Origin: an uncultured Pedobacter sp.
GTDB taxonomy: Bacteria; Bacteroidota; Bacteroidia; Sphingobacteriales; Sphingobacteriaceae
Direction of reading: 5' to 3'
DNA length: 64,000 nucleotides
NCBI RefSeq assembly: GCF_946480185.1
Contig: NZ_CAMLIG010000012.1
Span: forward strand, 1 to 64,000
Shown here in pieces: positions 26,664 through 35,533 of this stretch. The translations under genes and the position numbers were made by a program. Numbering within the stretch: position 1 is the stretch's first letter; every line of letters begins with the position of its first letter. Below the pieces are notes generated by a model. That model was not told where the DNA came from and did not search any database. It saw only the letters and a list, made by a program, of their open reading frames with translations.

Positions 26664-28082
26664 GTGAAAAAACTATTATCAATCTCCATCCTTTTATTAG
26701 CGTGTTTCTCTGCAATTGCCGGAAACATTGTTTATCCATGGCGTTCCACGACTGCCATTGTTAAGAGCGGTCAAACTTTTGAAGTTTGGTTTAATGCCAG
26801 TAACGGTCAAACTGTAAATTCCATACAACTTAAAGGTCCATATAATGTGGTTAACGTCACTATGAGCACCGTTAACGGCAACTGGACGTATGACCCATTA
26901 TCAGGCAACACTTATAACAGAAAAATAACTGTTACGGTACCTTCAACTACACCGGCAGATCGTTACGACCTTGTCTTAAACACATCTTTGGGTATTGAAA
27001 CATCATACGGTGGCGTAAAAATTATCAAGGATTATAAACCGGATTATTATATCATGCACTGGTCTGACAGTCATTTTTATCAACATGGTTATGATACCGA
27101 TTTGCTGCTGAAAAGAAAAGATGCGATGATTGATATTGCAAATATTATAGATGCTGAAATCATTATCGAAACTGGAGATAATATGTATAATGTAAGAAAC
27201 CATCCTGAAAGAGAAGTCGCCTATTTTATTGGCGATTCTGCTTTAGGAACAATAGGTATGGCCAAAGCAAATGCTGCTACTTTTCTGGTTCCGGGTGATC
27301 ATGAAGGATTAAACGGAAACGATTTTACAAAAGGAACAGTACAGGAAAACTCCGATTTTTTCAATGATTATTGGGGATTACAAAGTCATAGTTTCAAATA
27401 TGGTAATGGCCGTTTTATGGACCTTAACAATGCCTGGGGTTTATCGGCTACCAAAAATGGTGTGCATCAATATGAAGTGGATGATGCAAAGGCATGGTTA
27501 GCGGGTACCGGCTCGGGTGGCAATTTCTTTTTAACAGCCGGTCATTGTTATGATAGGATGCATAAATTTATCAATGATTACCAGCCGCTCAGTTTGGTGC
27601 TTGCCGGCGATAAGCACCATGTAGCCTCATCTAATCCTTGGGAGATATTTCCTGGTGGCCCAAGAATAGCCTATATCTCTAATTCTATTAGGGAACACTT
27701 ACAGTTTAACATATATAAGGTAAACAACGTTACCGGAACTTTTACTACGCCCGCCGGAACTACAGCTATGGTAAGTGTTATTAATAGCGGAGACCAAAAT
27801 ATACCATCAACCTGGGTACCCAATCTTACACTCACTTTTGCCAGCGCAAACTCAGGGAAAGTAAGCTCAAATACTGCGACTATTGTGAACAGATTTGATT
27901 TTGCGATTACAGGAGCGAAAGTGCGTTTTGTTGTCCCGAAAGGCAATACCTATAAAGTTACTGGTGGCACAATTACCCAGGAATTTAACGGAACTAACTA
28001 TCATATTGTTGATGTTGCCACAAATCTTAATGCTAACAGTTCGAATACAATAAAAATATCCAAATGGAAAAACAAACATTAA
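26664..28082 (+). CDS. Secreted calcineurin-like metallophosphoesterase
   Basis: The 472-residue protein has a signal peptide (SAIAG, cleavage about 19). An N-terminal beta-sandwich (20-120) precedes a metallophosphoesterase core with motifs in order: WSDSHFY (D-x-H), ETGDNMYN (GDxx), VPGDHEG (GNHE with N replaced by D), GHCYD and AGDKHHV (GHxH-like). A C-terminal beta-rich domain (about 385-470) completes it. The best start is GTG at 26664, giving a normal signal peptide; GTG is unusual among the ATG starts here. Its stop overlaps the next gene by 19 bp, so translation is probably coupled. Phosphoesterases in glycan loci could remove phosphate from phosphomannan-type substrates, but the target is not known. 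Confidence 0.83.
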   Translation: MKKLLSISILLLACFSAIAGNIVYPWRSTTAIVKSGQTFEVWFNASNGQTVNSIQLKGPYNVVNVTMSTVNGNWTYDPLSGNTYNRKITVTVPSTTPADRYDLVLNTSLGIETSYGGVKIIKDYKPDYYIMHWSDSHFYQHGYDTDLLLKRKDAMIDIANIIDAEIIIETGDNMYNVRNHPEREVAYFIGDSALGTIGMAKANAATFLVPGDHEGLNGNDFTKGTVQENSDFFNDYWGLQSHSFKYGNGRFMDLNNAWGLSATKNGVHQYEVDDAKAWLAGTGSGGNFFLTAGHCYDRMHKFINDYQPLSLVLAGDKHHVASSNPWEIFPGGPRIAYISNSIREHLQFNIYKVNNVTGTFTTPAGTTAMVSVINSGDQNIPSTWVPNLTLTFASANSGKVSSNTATIVNRFDFAITGAKVRFVVPKGNTYKVTGGTITQEFNGTNYHIVDVATNLNANSSNTIKISKWKNKH

Positions 28083-28975
28083 AAGTTATCTTCATCAAGA
28101 TATTTATATTTTGCCTAAGCTCCACCAGCTATGCGCAAATTACGTATGCTCCAGCTAAAGAATTAGGGCGAATTAAAGATACCTCACTTACCGAAATTAG
28201 TGGGGTAGCCAGTTCTTATCATAACCCTGGAGCTTTTTGGGTACATAATGATTCTGGCGATAGCCCGAGGATTTTTTTGGTCGACAAATCTGGCAATACA
28301 CTTACCAAAGGCACATTAATTAATGCCTCAGCAAGAGATTGGGAAGATATTGCATCATTCAAATTAAAAGGTAAATCCTATATACTTGTTGCTGATATTG
28401 GCGATAATGGTCAAAAGAGAAAGCTGTATAACTTATACATCATTAAAGAACCAAACTATAATCCAAATGGTTCTAACCCCGAGTTTTATCCTGTACTCAG
28501 AAGAATTAATTTCACTTACGATACCGGTTCGCAAAACTGTGAATCTATTGCCGTTGATGTAAAAAGCAAAAAAATTCTTTTTGTAAGTAAATCTAATTAT
28601 CAGGGCGCCAAGAAAATAAGATACGTCCACGAACTTCCTCTTTCAGTAGATAGCGGAACGGTAACTCTGGTAGCTAAAAAAATTCAGGAATTTGGTTCTG
28701 TAAAAGAAGCCACCACGGCTATGGATATATCCAAAGATGGTAAAAGAGCCGTGGTACTTACCGTATGGGATGGAGCTTTCGAATTTACCCGTCATAAAGG
28801 TGAAACCTGGGCTGATGCTTTTGCAAATGCTCCTCGCAGAATAGCCATTCCGGAAGGTCGGAGCAATGAGGCCATTTGTTTTGATTTAAACGGAAGAGAT
28901 CTGTATTCAATGAAGGAAGGGCATAATTCCCCAATTTGGTTTTATAAAGGAATCAAAAAAAATCATTTGAATTGA
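28064..28975 (+). CDS. Secreted propeller-like protein of unknown function
   Basis: The 303-residue protein has a signal peptide (SSTSYAQ, cleavage about 25). The body looks like a beta-propeller, with repeated strand patterns such as EISGVASSYHNPGAFWVHNDSGDSP, SARDWEDIASF, YILVADIGDNGQKR and AMDISKDGKRAVVLTVWDG. The acidic loops are reminiscent of phytase/SdiA-regulated-like propellers, but no family can be named with certainty. It overlaps the metallophosphoesterase gene and precedes the second DUF5010-type gene by 24 bp. The shared operon suggests a role in processing a phosphorylated or sulfated glycan, which is speculative. Confidence 0.72.
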   Translation: MEKQTLKVIFIKIFIFCLSSTSYAQITYAPAKELGRIKDTSLTEISGVASSYHNPGAFWVHNDSGDSPRIFLVDKSGNTLTKGTLINASARDWEDIASFKLKGKSYILVADIGDNGQKRKLYNLYIIKEPNYNPNGSNPEFYPVLRRINFTYDTGSQNCESIAVDVKSKKILFVSKSNYQGAKKIRYVHELPLSVDSGTVTLVAKKIQEFGSVKEATTAMDISKDGKRAVVLTVWDGAFEFTRHKGETWADAFANAPRRIAIPEGRSNEAICFDLNGRDLYSMKEGHNSPIWFYKGIKKNHLN

Positions 28976-28999
28976 ATTAATACTTCATCTTAAGAAAAA

Positions 29000-30784
29000 A
29001 TGAAAAAATTATTTACCCTCTTATTATTTTTCATAAGTTTCTTCACTTTTATCTCCAAAACCTATTCGCAGGATGTAGGTGCCACTTTCGCCTGGCATTA
29101 CAAAGAGATGGAAGGTGGGCATAGCTATGAGTACAACCAATCTATTGCCAAAAAAGGACTTCCCAATGATAATACGAATTGGACCACTACTACTGAGTGG
29201 TGGGAAAATATGGCTGAAGAAATTGATTATTCGGGAATTGATTTTATTGCGCTACTTAGCAGAGGAAACCAACCCAATGCACCGGATAGGGGAAACGGTA
29301 ATACCAAATATATCCCAAAAATGGTGAATGCCATGATTGCAAGAGGCGCTAATTTTAAACTTTCTATTTTTGATGATTGCCCAAACTCATGGACCGGCAG
29401 TAAAAACTGGAATGAATCTGGAGGAAAATCTTACACAACGGATTCGCCAAAGTTCGATTGCTCTAACCCGGACAACTACAAATACATTTGGGATTATAAC
29501 CTGAAACAAGCCATTGCGGCTATACCAGACTCAATGAGGTACAAGATTGATGGCAGAATGGTCATATTTTTCTGGTCAGTAAAACCAGTATGGATGAGCA
29601 ATACACAGGGAAATTTATCTAAGATTTTGCAATACATCAAAACACAGTGCCAAGCAACTTATGGTTTTGTTCCATACTTAATCATTGATAAGGATTGGTT
29701 TGCTAACGATAATACCTTAAGTACTGCAACAGTTGATGCTGTACACAATTGGTTTTCGGCGGCCAATGGAATATCTTATACATTGGAAAACTGGAACGGA
29801 AAAAAGACTGGTGTTGTAGCTCCAGGGTTTAGTTATCCGGCTGATCCACCTTTTGTAGATCCAAGTATGGGTACTGCAGACAAAGGTTTGAGGCTGAAAA
29901 CCGGGTTAGAAAATACGGTAAGAGCGGGCGCAAGGACTACCTTAGTAGAAGGTTTTACCGATGCCGCAGAGGCTGCCGCTCTATGGCGAAGTACAGACGA
30001 AGGTACAAACACCTTTTACAGCTATGCCAACCAACGCCTTAATATTTTGAGAAGATATACCAAAAACCCTTACCCGAATAGGTTAAAAATAGAGGTTGAA
30101 GCTTGTGACCTCAACTCTGATTTAAGCACAGGCAACAGCGGAGGTGCATTTCTTGACCGGGGTGATCTTGATGTGGTTAAATGCAATGATACAAATGGTG
30201 GCTGGAACGTAACAAACACAGAAGCTAACGAATGGATGGAGTGGAAAGAATTACCGCTTCTCCAAAACACAAAATTCCAGTTACGCTATAAATCAAGTGC
30301 AATTGCATCCATAAATTTTTCGGTAGATGGAACAGCATTAACAACAGTTAGTTTACCATCAACTAATGGTGCATGGGAAACTATTGACGCCGGAAATTAT
30401 ACAACTGCAAACAATAGTTTACATACAGTAAGATTAACTATTATCTCCGGTTCGCCGGATATAAATTATTTTAGTTCTAATAATACAGACATTCTTACAA
30501 GTAATGGACCTGATATAAAAGCCAACGTGAACGGTAAATCTGTGAGGGTTTACCCAAATCCATACAAAGACGGGATTCTATTTATAGACTTAACTGGTTT
30601 AAAAACGCAGAACGACGTTAAAGTTAAGATAATGGACACTACCGGAAAAATAATACAGCAAACATTGTTTAAAAAATCGTCACATTTGGAACTCAACTTA
30701 TCCGGAAAGTTGAAAGCCTCCGTTTATTTAATTGCCATAGAATCAGGAAATACTCAGATAATCAATAAATTGATTGTCCAATAG
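29000..30784 (+). CDS. DUF5010/GH99-like enzyme with type IX secretion tail (short paralog)
   Basis: The 594-residue protein has a signal peptide (KTYSQ, cleavage about 24). The catalytic-type domain (about 27-365: GATFAWHYKEMEGGHS, FIALLSRGNQPNAPDRG, FDDCPNSWTGSKNWNESGG, IIDKDWF) and the CBM6-like domain (about 365-490) are nearly collinear with the protein encoded at 23669-26581. A type IX sorting domain then follows directly (VYPNPYKDG to KLIVQ). The Ig-like, second CBM-like and jelly-roll modules of the longer paralog are absent. The pair is probably a local duplication with later module gain in one copy or loss in the other. Likely a secreted glycosidase; the exact bond cleaved is not known. 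Confidence 0.85.
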   Translation: MKKLFTLLLFFISFFTFISKTYSQDVGATFAWHYKEMEGGHSYEYNQSIAKKGLPNDNTNWTTTTEWWENMAEEIDYSGIDFIALLSRGNQPNAPDRGNGNTKYIPKMVNAMIARGANFKLSIFDDCPNSWTGSKNWNESGGKSYTTDSPKFDCSNPDNYKYIWDYNLKQAIAAIPDSMRYKIDGRMVIFFWSVKPVWMSNTQGNLSKILQYIKTQCQATYGFVPYLIIDKDWFANDNTLSTATVDAVHNWFSAANGISYTLENWNGKKTGVVAPGFSYPADPPFVDPSMGTADKGLRLKTGLENTVRAGARTTLVEGFTDAAEAAALWRSTDEGTNTFYSYANQRLNILRRYTKNPYPNRLKIEVEACDLNSDLSTGNSGGAFLDRGDLDVVKCNDTNGGWNVTNTEANEWMEWKELPLLQNTKFQLRYKSSAIASINFSVDGTALTTVSLPSTNGAWETIDAGNYTTANNSLHTVRLTIISGSPDINYFSSNNTDILTSNGPDIKANVNGKSVRVYPNPYKDGILFIDLTGLKTQNDVKVKIMDTTGKIIQQTLFKKSSHLELNLSGKLKASVYLIAIESGNTQIINKLIVQ

Positions 30785-30977
30785 TTTTAAATAGGAATTT
30801 ATAGCCCTGTTTATAAAAAATCAATTAAAACTGTAGTGTTCCTCTTAATTAATGAAATTTTAAGTTTTTATTAATCAGCCAACATATCTTAGCCGATAAT
30901 ATTAAAACCAATATGTGCTTACACCGGTGTGAAACACATTAAAATTAAACCATTCATATTAAATTAAAAACTGTATA

Positions 30978-32567
30978 ATGAGATTCAAATATCTATTTGT
31001 TGTAGCTATCTTATTAAATGTCTCTTGTAAAATCATGGGACAAAAGAAAAAAGATGTTAATCGGGATAAGCCAAATTTGCTTTTTATCATTACAGACCAA
31101 CAGCGTTTTGATGCATTGAGTATTGCAGGAAATTCGGTCTTAAAAACTCCAAATTTAGATAGATTGGCATCAGAAGGCGCTTACTTTAAAAACGCTTATA
31201 CGCCAATGGCAGTTTGTGCACCTGCCAGAGCTTCTATTTTTACAGGAATGACTGTTGAGCATACCGGCGTTAACACCAATGGAATTGCCGATGAAGGCAA
31301 GAAAGAGTCTGGTGTTATGCCTCAACAAACCTTTGACGAGATTTTAGCGACCAATGGCTATCATGTAGAATATTACGGAAAATACCATTCTCCTGAATTT
31401 CACAATCATGTATATCAAAATCCAAAAAGGTATACCAAAAGTGGAGAATCGGTTTTCGGACAGGGCATGAGACAGCATTATATCGAATATTTGGCAGAAA
31501 ACGTTCCAATAAAGCCCCTTGCCCCCGGAGATTTTATAGATGATTATTCTGGCAGAAGCTATACTCCAAACCCATTGGATAAAAGATTCAATACAACAAA
31601 AAATGATAAAAAAGCATTTATACAGCCCGATTTTCATGGCAGATTGAATATTCCTGAGGAATACTCCATTACCGCTATGCATGCTAAAGAAACTTTGGAG
31701 GCAATTGAGAGACTAAAAGATCAACCTTTTAGCATTACCTGTTCGTTCCATTTTCCCCACGCCCCTATGCTGCCAAGCGGCAAGTATTATCAGATGTACG
31801 ATCCTAATAAAGTACAAATTCCGGCGAGTATTGCTGATGACATGTCAAATTCTCCGTACAAAAATTCTAACGGAAGAATGGGTAATAAAGAATATGCAGA
31901 TCCAAATAAAATCAAATACATGATCTCTGACTATTATGGACTGGTTACGGAGGTAGATGATTGGGTAGGTAAAATCCTGAACAAACTAGATGAACTAAAG
32001 TTAACCGATAATACTCTAGTAATTTTTACCAGTGACCATGGAGAAATGTTGGGTGCGCATGGGCTTAGAGAAAAGAATATTTTTTATGAAGAATCTTCTC
32101 ATATTCCCTTATTTATAAAATTTCCAGGAGAAATTAAAAGTAAAACGGTTGTAAATAACTACGTAACCAATGTAGATCTTTTTCCTACAATAATGGATTA
32201 TTTGAACCAACCTAAAAAAGATGTTGACGGAAAAAGCTTGAGAGATTTAATAGAAAAGAAACCTTCAAACAGGGCTAATTACATAGTTACCGAGTGGAAT
32301 TACCGTGGAGACACCGAACCAAATTACATGATTGTAAAAGATGGCTGGAAAATGTTTATCCCGCAAACAGCTACTTCTAAGGTTATAGATGTACTCTATA
32401 ATTTAAAAGAAGATCCTCATGAGATGAATAATTTGATTGGAAATAACCCAGATAGAAAGAAATACACTGCCAAAGTAGCAGAGCTAAAAACTGATTTATT
32501 GCAATGGCTAAAAGATCATCATTCTGAACATTATGAAGGTGTAAAAGAACGAGAAATAATAAAATAG
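30978..32567 (+). CDS. Sulfatase, formylglycine type (third in the locus)
   Basis: The 529-residue protein has a lipoprotein signal peptide (ILLNVSC, Cys about 17). The sulfatase core includes LLFIITDQQRFDAL, the formylglycine signature CAPAR (Cys at residue 80), YGKYHSPEF, and FTSDHGEMLGAHG, typical of a choline-sulfatase/heparan-type subgroup. It ends with the familiar LYNLKEDPHEMNNL C-terminal strand. It should remove sulfate esters after Cys maturation by an enzyme encoded elsewhere. It starts 193 bp after the short DUF5010-type gene, enough for its own promoter, and precedes the two GH71/99-like genes. Confidence 0.94.
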   Translation: MRFKYLFVVAILLNVSCKIMGQKKKDVNRDKPNLLFIITDQQRFDALSIAGNSVLKTPNLDRLASEGAYFKNAYTPMAVCAPARASIFTGMTVEHTGVNTNGIADEGKKESGVMPQQTFDEILATNGYHVEYYGKYHSPEFHNHVYQNPKRYTKSGESVFGQGMRQHYIEYLAENVPIKPLAPGDFIDDYSGRSYTPNPLDKRFNTTKNDKKAFIQPDFHGRLNIPEEYSITAMHAKETLEAIERLKDQPFSITCSFHFPHAPMLPSGKYYQMYDPNKVQIPASIADDMSNSPYKNSNGRMGNKEYADPNKIKYMISDYYGLVTEVDDWVGKILNKLDELKLTDNTLVIFTSDHGEMLGAHGLREKNIFYEESSHIPLFIKFPGEIKSKTVVNNYVTNVDLFPTIMDYLNQPKKDVDGKSLRDLIEKKPSNRANYIVTEWNYRGDTEPNYMIVKDGWKMFIPQTATSKVIDVLYNLKEDPHEMNNLIGNNPDRKKYTAKVAELKTDLLQWLKDHHSEHYEGVKEREIIK

Positions 32568-32603
32568 AGATTAACATTATAGAGGCGGTTTTTATTGTAA
32601 AGC

Positions 32604-32657
32604 TGAGCGGAGTCGAAGCCTTATAAGTGCAATTGAAGCACATTTCGACTCCGCTCA
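32604..32657. repeat. Inverted repeat (REP-like) between sulfatase and GH71/99-like gene
   Basis: Perfect 14-base arms at 32604-32617 and 32644-32657 (TGAGCGGAGTCGAA and its complement) flank a 26-base spacer. The GC-rich arms stand out in this AT-rich gap. The arm sequence resembles dispersed palindromic elements in other Bacteroidota genomes, but I see only one copy here. No T run follows, so a classic terminator is less likely. Confidence 0.7.
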
Positions 32658-32717
32658 ATCTGTGACAAGTAGTATTTTTTGAGACAACCGCTTTTTATTG
32701 CAATTACTAACCTAAAA

Positions 32718-34010
32718 ATGAAAATTTATATCCGTCTTTTCACAATTGTCATCTTTTTAACCGCAAGTTATTCCGGATTTTCCCAAAATAAACACAGTAA
32801 AACTTCAGCATTTAAAAGTTACCAAGGATTAGTTATGGCTGGCTACCAAGGTTGGTTTAGGGCAGAGGGAGATGGTTCTGAAAGCGGTTGGCAACATTAT
32901 CAAGCTAATGGTAAACTAGATAAAGACAATATCCATATTGATTTATGGCCCGATGTATCCGAATATCCAAAAACTTACAATACAGGAATCAATTTAAAAA
33001 ACGGCAAACCGGCCTTATTATTTAGCTCTTGGGATAAAAGCACTACTGATCTTCATTTTAAATGGATGAAAGATTATAATATTGATGGTGTATTTATCCA
33101 AAGGTTCTTTAGCGGAATAAGAACTGCTGCACTGCGAAAGAAATCAAATAAAATACTCAGTCAGGCTTTAAATGCATCCATCGAAAACAACAGAGCAATA
33201 GCGGTAATGTATGATTTATCAGGTTTAAAAGCTACCGGAGAAAACTGCGATGCTGTAATTGAAGACTGGAAGCAATTGGTAGATAGTTTAAAAATCACTT
33301 CTCGAGGAAACCATCAAACTTATCTTTATCAAAATAATAAACCATTAGTTGCCATTTGGGGCTTAGGCTTTCCAGATCGTCCTTTTAACATCCGGAATAT
33401 TGGGGTTGATAAATTAATTGATTTTCTTAAAAACGACCCCATATATGGTGGCTGTAGCGTAATGCTTGGAGTGCCTAATTATTTTAGAGAATTAAAAATT
33501 GACTGCTTACCTGATCCTTATTTACATGAATTGATTAGAAAGGCGGATATGGTGATGCCATGGACGGTTCAACGTTTTACTCCTTTGCTCCATGCAGAAA
33601 AAAGCCGTTATGAGAATCAGGTGAAAGCAGATATCGAATGGTGTAAAATTAATAAGGTAGAATATGTTCCTTGTGTTTATCCGGGTTTTAGTTGGCATAA
33701 TTTAAGTAAAGTTGAGTTTGGAGGGATACATCCGGTTGCTCAAATTCCGCGTCAGAAAGGAAAGTTTTATTGGGATTTAATGAGTGCATCTATTAGCGCA
33801 GGCGGAAAAATGTTATATGTGGCTATGTTCGATGAAATGGATGAAGGCACCGCCATATTTAAAATCGCTAACGAATTACCTCAAGCTAATTTTAAGATGG
33901 TTGATAATGAGGGGATGCCTTCTGATTATTATTTATGGTTAACTGGCCAGGCGAATGAAATGCTCAAAAAGCAAATTCCATTTACCAATCAAATTCCAGA
34001 AAGAAAGTAA
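32718..34010 (+). CDS. Secreted GH71/99-like glycosidase (first of tandem pair)
   Basis: The start was placed at the ATG at 32718, giving a 430-residue protein with a proper signal peptide (SGFSQ, cleavage about 22); an upstream ATG at 32679 would add 13 unhelpful residues. Conserved stretches include GLVMAGYQGWFRAEGDG, HIDLWPDVSEYP, WMKDYNIDGVFIQRF, and YVAMFDEMDEGTA. The last gives two Glu residues at about 373 and 376, three apart, the same spacing as the catalytic Glu pair of GH99 endo-alpha-mannosidases. The function inferred is endo- or exo-acting alpha-mannoside hydrolysis, periplasmic. It is about 200 bp before a paralog at 34211-35527. Confidence 0.87.
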   Translation: MKIYIRLFTIVIFLTASYSGFSQNKHSKTSAFKSYQGLVMAGYQGWFRAEGDGSESGWQHYQANGKLDKDNIHIDLWPDVSEYPKTYNTGINLKNGKPALLFSSWDKSTTDLHFKWMKDYNIDGVFIQRFFSGIRTAALRKKSNKILSQALNASIENNRAIAVMYDLSGLKATGENCDAVIEDWKQLVDSLKITSRGNHQTYLYQNNKPLVAIWGLGFPDRPFNIRNIGVDKLIDFLKNDPIYGGCSVMLGVPNYFRELKIDCLPDPYLHELIRKADMVMPWTVQRFTPLLHAEKSRYENQVKADIEWCKINKVEYVPCVYPGFSWHNLSKVEFGGIHPVAQIPRQKGKFYWDLMSASISAGGKMLYVAMFDEMDEGTAIFKIANELPQANFKMVDNEGMPSDYYLWLTGQANEMLKKQIPFTNQIPERK

Positions 34011-34017
34011 GCCCAAA

Positions 34018-34221
34018 ATGAAATATAAAACAAGCGTGGCAAAAAACAGAGATTATAGGACATTCGGTAATATTTTATTCGATAGCGCTAAAGATCCCTT
34101 CGAAATTAAAAATATTGAATACCTTAAGACCAATCAAAAATTGATGAAATACTATGATGATTTCAAAAATAAAATAAGTAGTAAAGGCAAAAGCGAATCA
34201 ATTAAAGCAAATGAGAAGTAA
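34018..34221 (+). pseudogene. Small ORF resembling the C-terminal end of a sulfatase
   Basis: This 67-residue frame sits between two GH71/99-like genes, 8 bp after the first stop and overlapping the second start by 11 bp. The stretch ILFDSAKDPFEIKNI aligns by eye with the sulfatase tail VLYNLKEDPHEMNNL found in the gene at 30978-32567. It has no signal peptide or catalytic motif. I read it as a leftover of a deleted sulfatase gene, possibly maintained because it couples translation between its neighbours. It could also be a small gene of unknown function. Confidence 0.45.
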
Positions 34222-35527
34222 AATTTTAACAAGCACTTTGCTTTGTTTTATATCGCTGAGTATTGTAGCATTATCGTGTTCAAAAAGTCAAAAAGTAATT
34301 GTTAATAAGACAGGTATTTCACGCCCAGTTTCTAAACATTCCAAGGCGAGTAAATTCATGTCCTATAAAGGTTTAATAATGGCCGGTTATCAAGGTTGGT
34401 TTAACGCTCCAGGCGATGGCGCAAATAGAGGCTGGAATCATTACAGAAAAGGTAAAATCTTTGAGCCCGGAGCATGCACTATTGATTTATGGCCAGATAT
34501 GACAGGTTACAAAAAACAATATAAAACTAGCTTTCAGTTACCTAATGGCGAACCCGCTTTTGTTTTTAGTTCCTATGATAAATCTACGATAGACCTTCAT
34601 TTTAAATGGATGAGAGAATATAATTTAGATGGTGTATTTGTTCAACGCTTTATATCTACACTAAAAAATAAAGAAAACTTTAACCACAATAATTTCGTGT
34701 TAAAAAATGCTTATAATGCAGCCGAAAAAAATGGTAGAGCCATAGCAGTAATGTATGATTTATCTGGCAGTAAACCCGGTGATGTTGATGCTGTAATCGA
34801 GGATTGGAAATATCTGGTAGATTCTATAAAAGTAACCAGCAGGGGCAATAAGCAATCAGCACTTTACCATAACGGTAAGCCCTTGGTGGCAATTTGGGGT
34901 GTTGGTTTTAATGATAACCGAAAGTATACAACCAAAGACGTTGAAAAAGTAGTTGATTTTTTGAAAAACGATCCAGTGTATGGTGGATGCTCAATCATGT
35001 TGGGTGTACCAACATACTGGAGAACGTTTGGACGAGATACCGAGAAAAATCCTGAATTGCATACCCTACTTAAGAAGATAGACATCATTCATCCATGGTT
35101 TGTGGGTAGGTATGATGAAAAAAGTTATCCTGCGTTTAAAAAAAATATTGAAGACGATATGGCTTGGTGTAAAATAAATAAAGTAGACTATGTACCTGTC
35201 GTTTTCCCGGGATTTAGTTGGCATAACATGTACCCTCAATATCCGCAAAATGCTACATCCAGAAATAAAGGAAAGTTCTATTGGGCTCAATTATCTGGAG
35301 CCTTAGAAATGGGGGCCGAAATGGTTTATGTAGCCATGTTTGATGAGATAGATGAAGCAACTGCTATCTTTAAAATCTCCAATAATCCTCCTGTTGGTGC
35401 CAGTACCTTTGTTAAATTAGAAAATGGTTTACCTTCTGATTTTTACCTAAAGCTAACCGGCTCAGCCAACCAAATGCTTAAAAAACAAATCCCTGTTAGT
35501 AAACAAATTCCTTTTTACAATAATTAA
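34211..35527 (+). CDS. Lipoprotein GH71/99-like glycosidase (second of tandem pair)
   Basis: The 438-residue protein has a lipoprotein signal peptide (SIVALSC, Cys about 23). The body matches its upstream paralog: GLIMAGYQGWFNAPGDG, TIDLWPDMTGY, WMREYNLDGVFVQRF, WCKINKVDYVPVVFPGFSW and YVAMFDEIDEATA, with Glu residues at about 379 and 382. The Gly after the second Glu is Ala here. The pair probably arose by duplication. The lipobox suggests anchoring, while the paralog is a plain secretory protein, so the two may act in different places on the same glycan. The gene runs into the MFS transporter gene with only 6 bp between. Confidence 0.87.
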   Translation: MRSKILTSTLLCFISLSIVALSCSKSQKVIVNKTGISRPVSKHSKASKFMSYKGLIMAGYQGWFNAPGDGANRGWNHYRKGKIFEPGACTIDLWPDMTGYKKQYKTSFQLPNGEPAFVFSSYDKSTIDLHFKWMREYNLDGVFVQRFISTLKNKENFNHNNFVLKNAYNAAEKNGRAIAVMYDLSGSKPGDVDAVIEDWKYLVDSIKVTSRGNKQSALYHNGKPLVAIWGVGFNDNRKYTTKDVEKVVDFLKNDPVYGGCSIMLGVPTYWRTFGRDTEKNPELHTLLKKIDIIHPWFVGRYDEKSYPAFKKNIEDDMAWCKINKVDYVPVVFPGFSWHNMYPQYPQNATSRNKGKFYWAQLSGALEMGAEMVYVAMFDEIDEATAIFKISNNPPVGASTFVKLENGLPSDFYLKLTGSANQMLKKQIPVSKQIPFYNN

Positions 35528-35533
35528 AAAACA

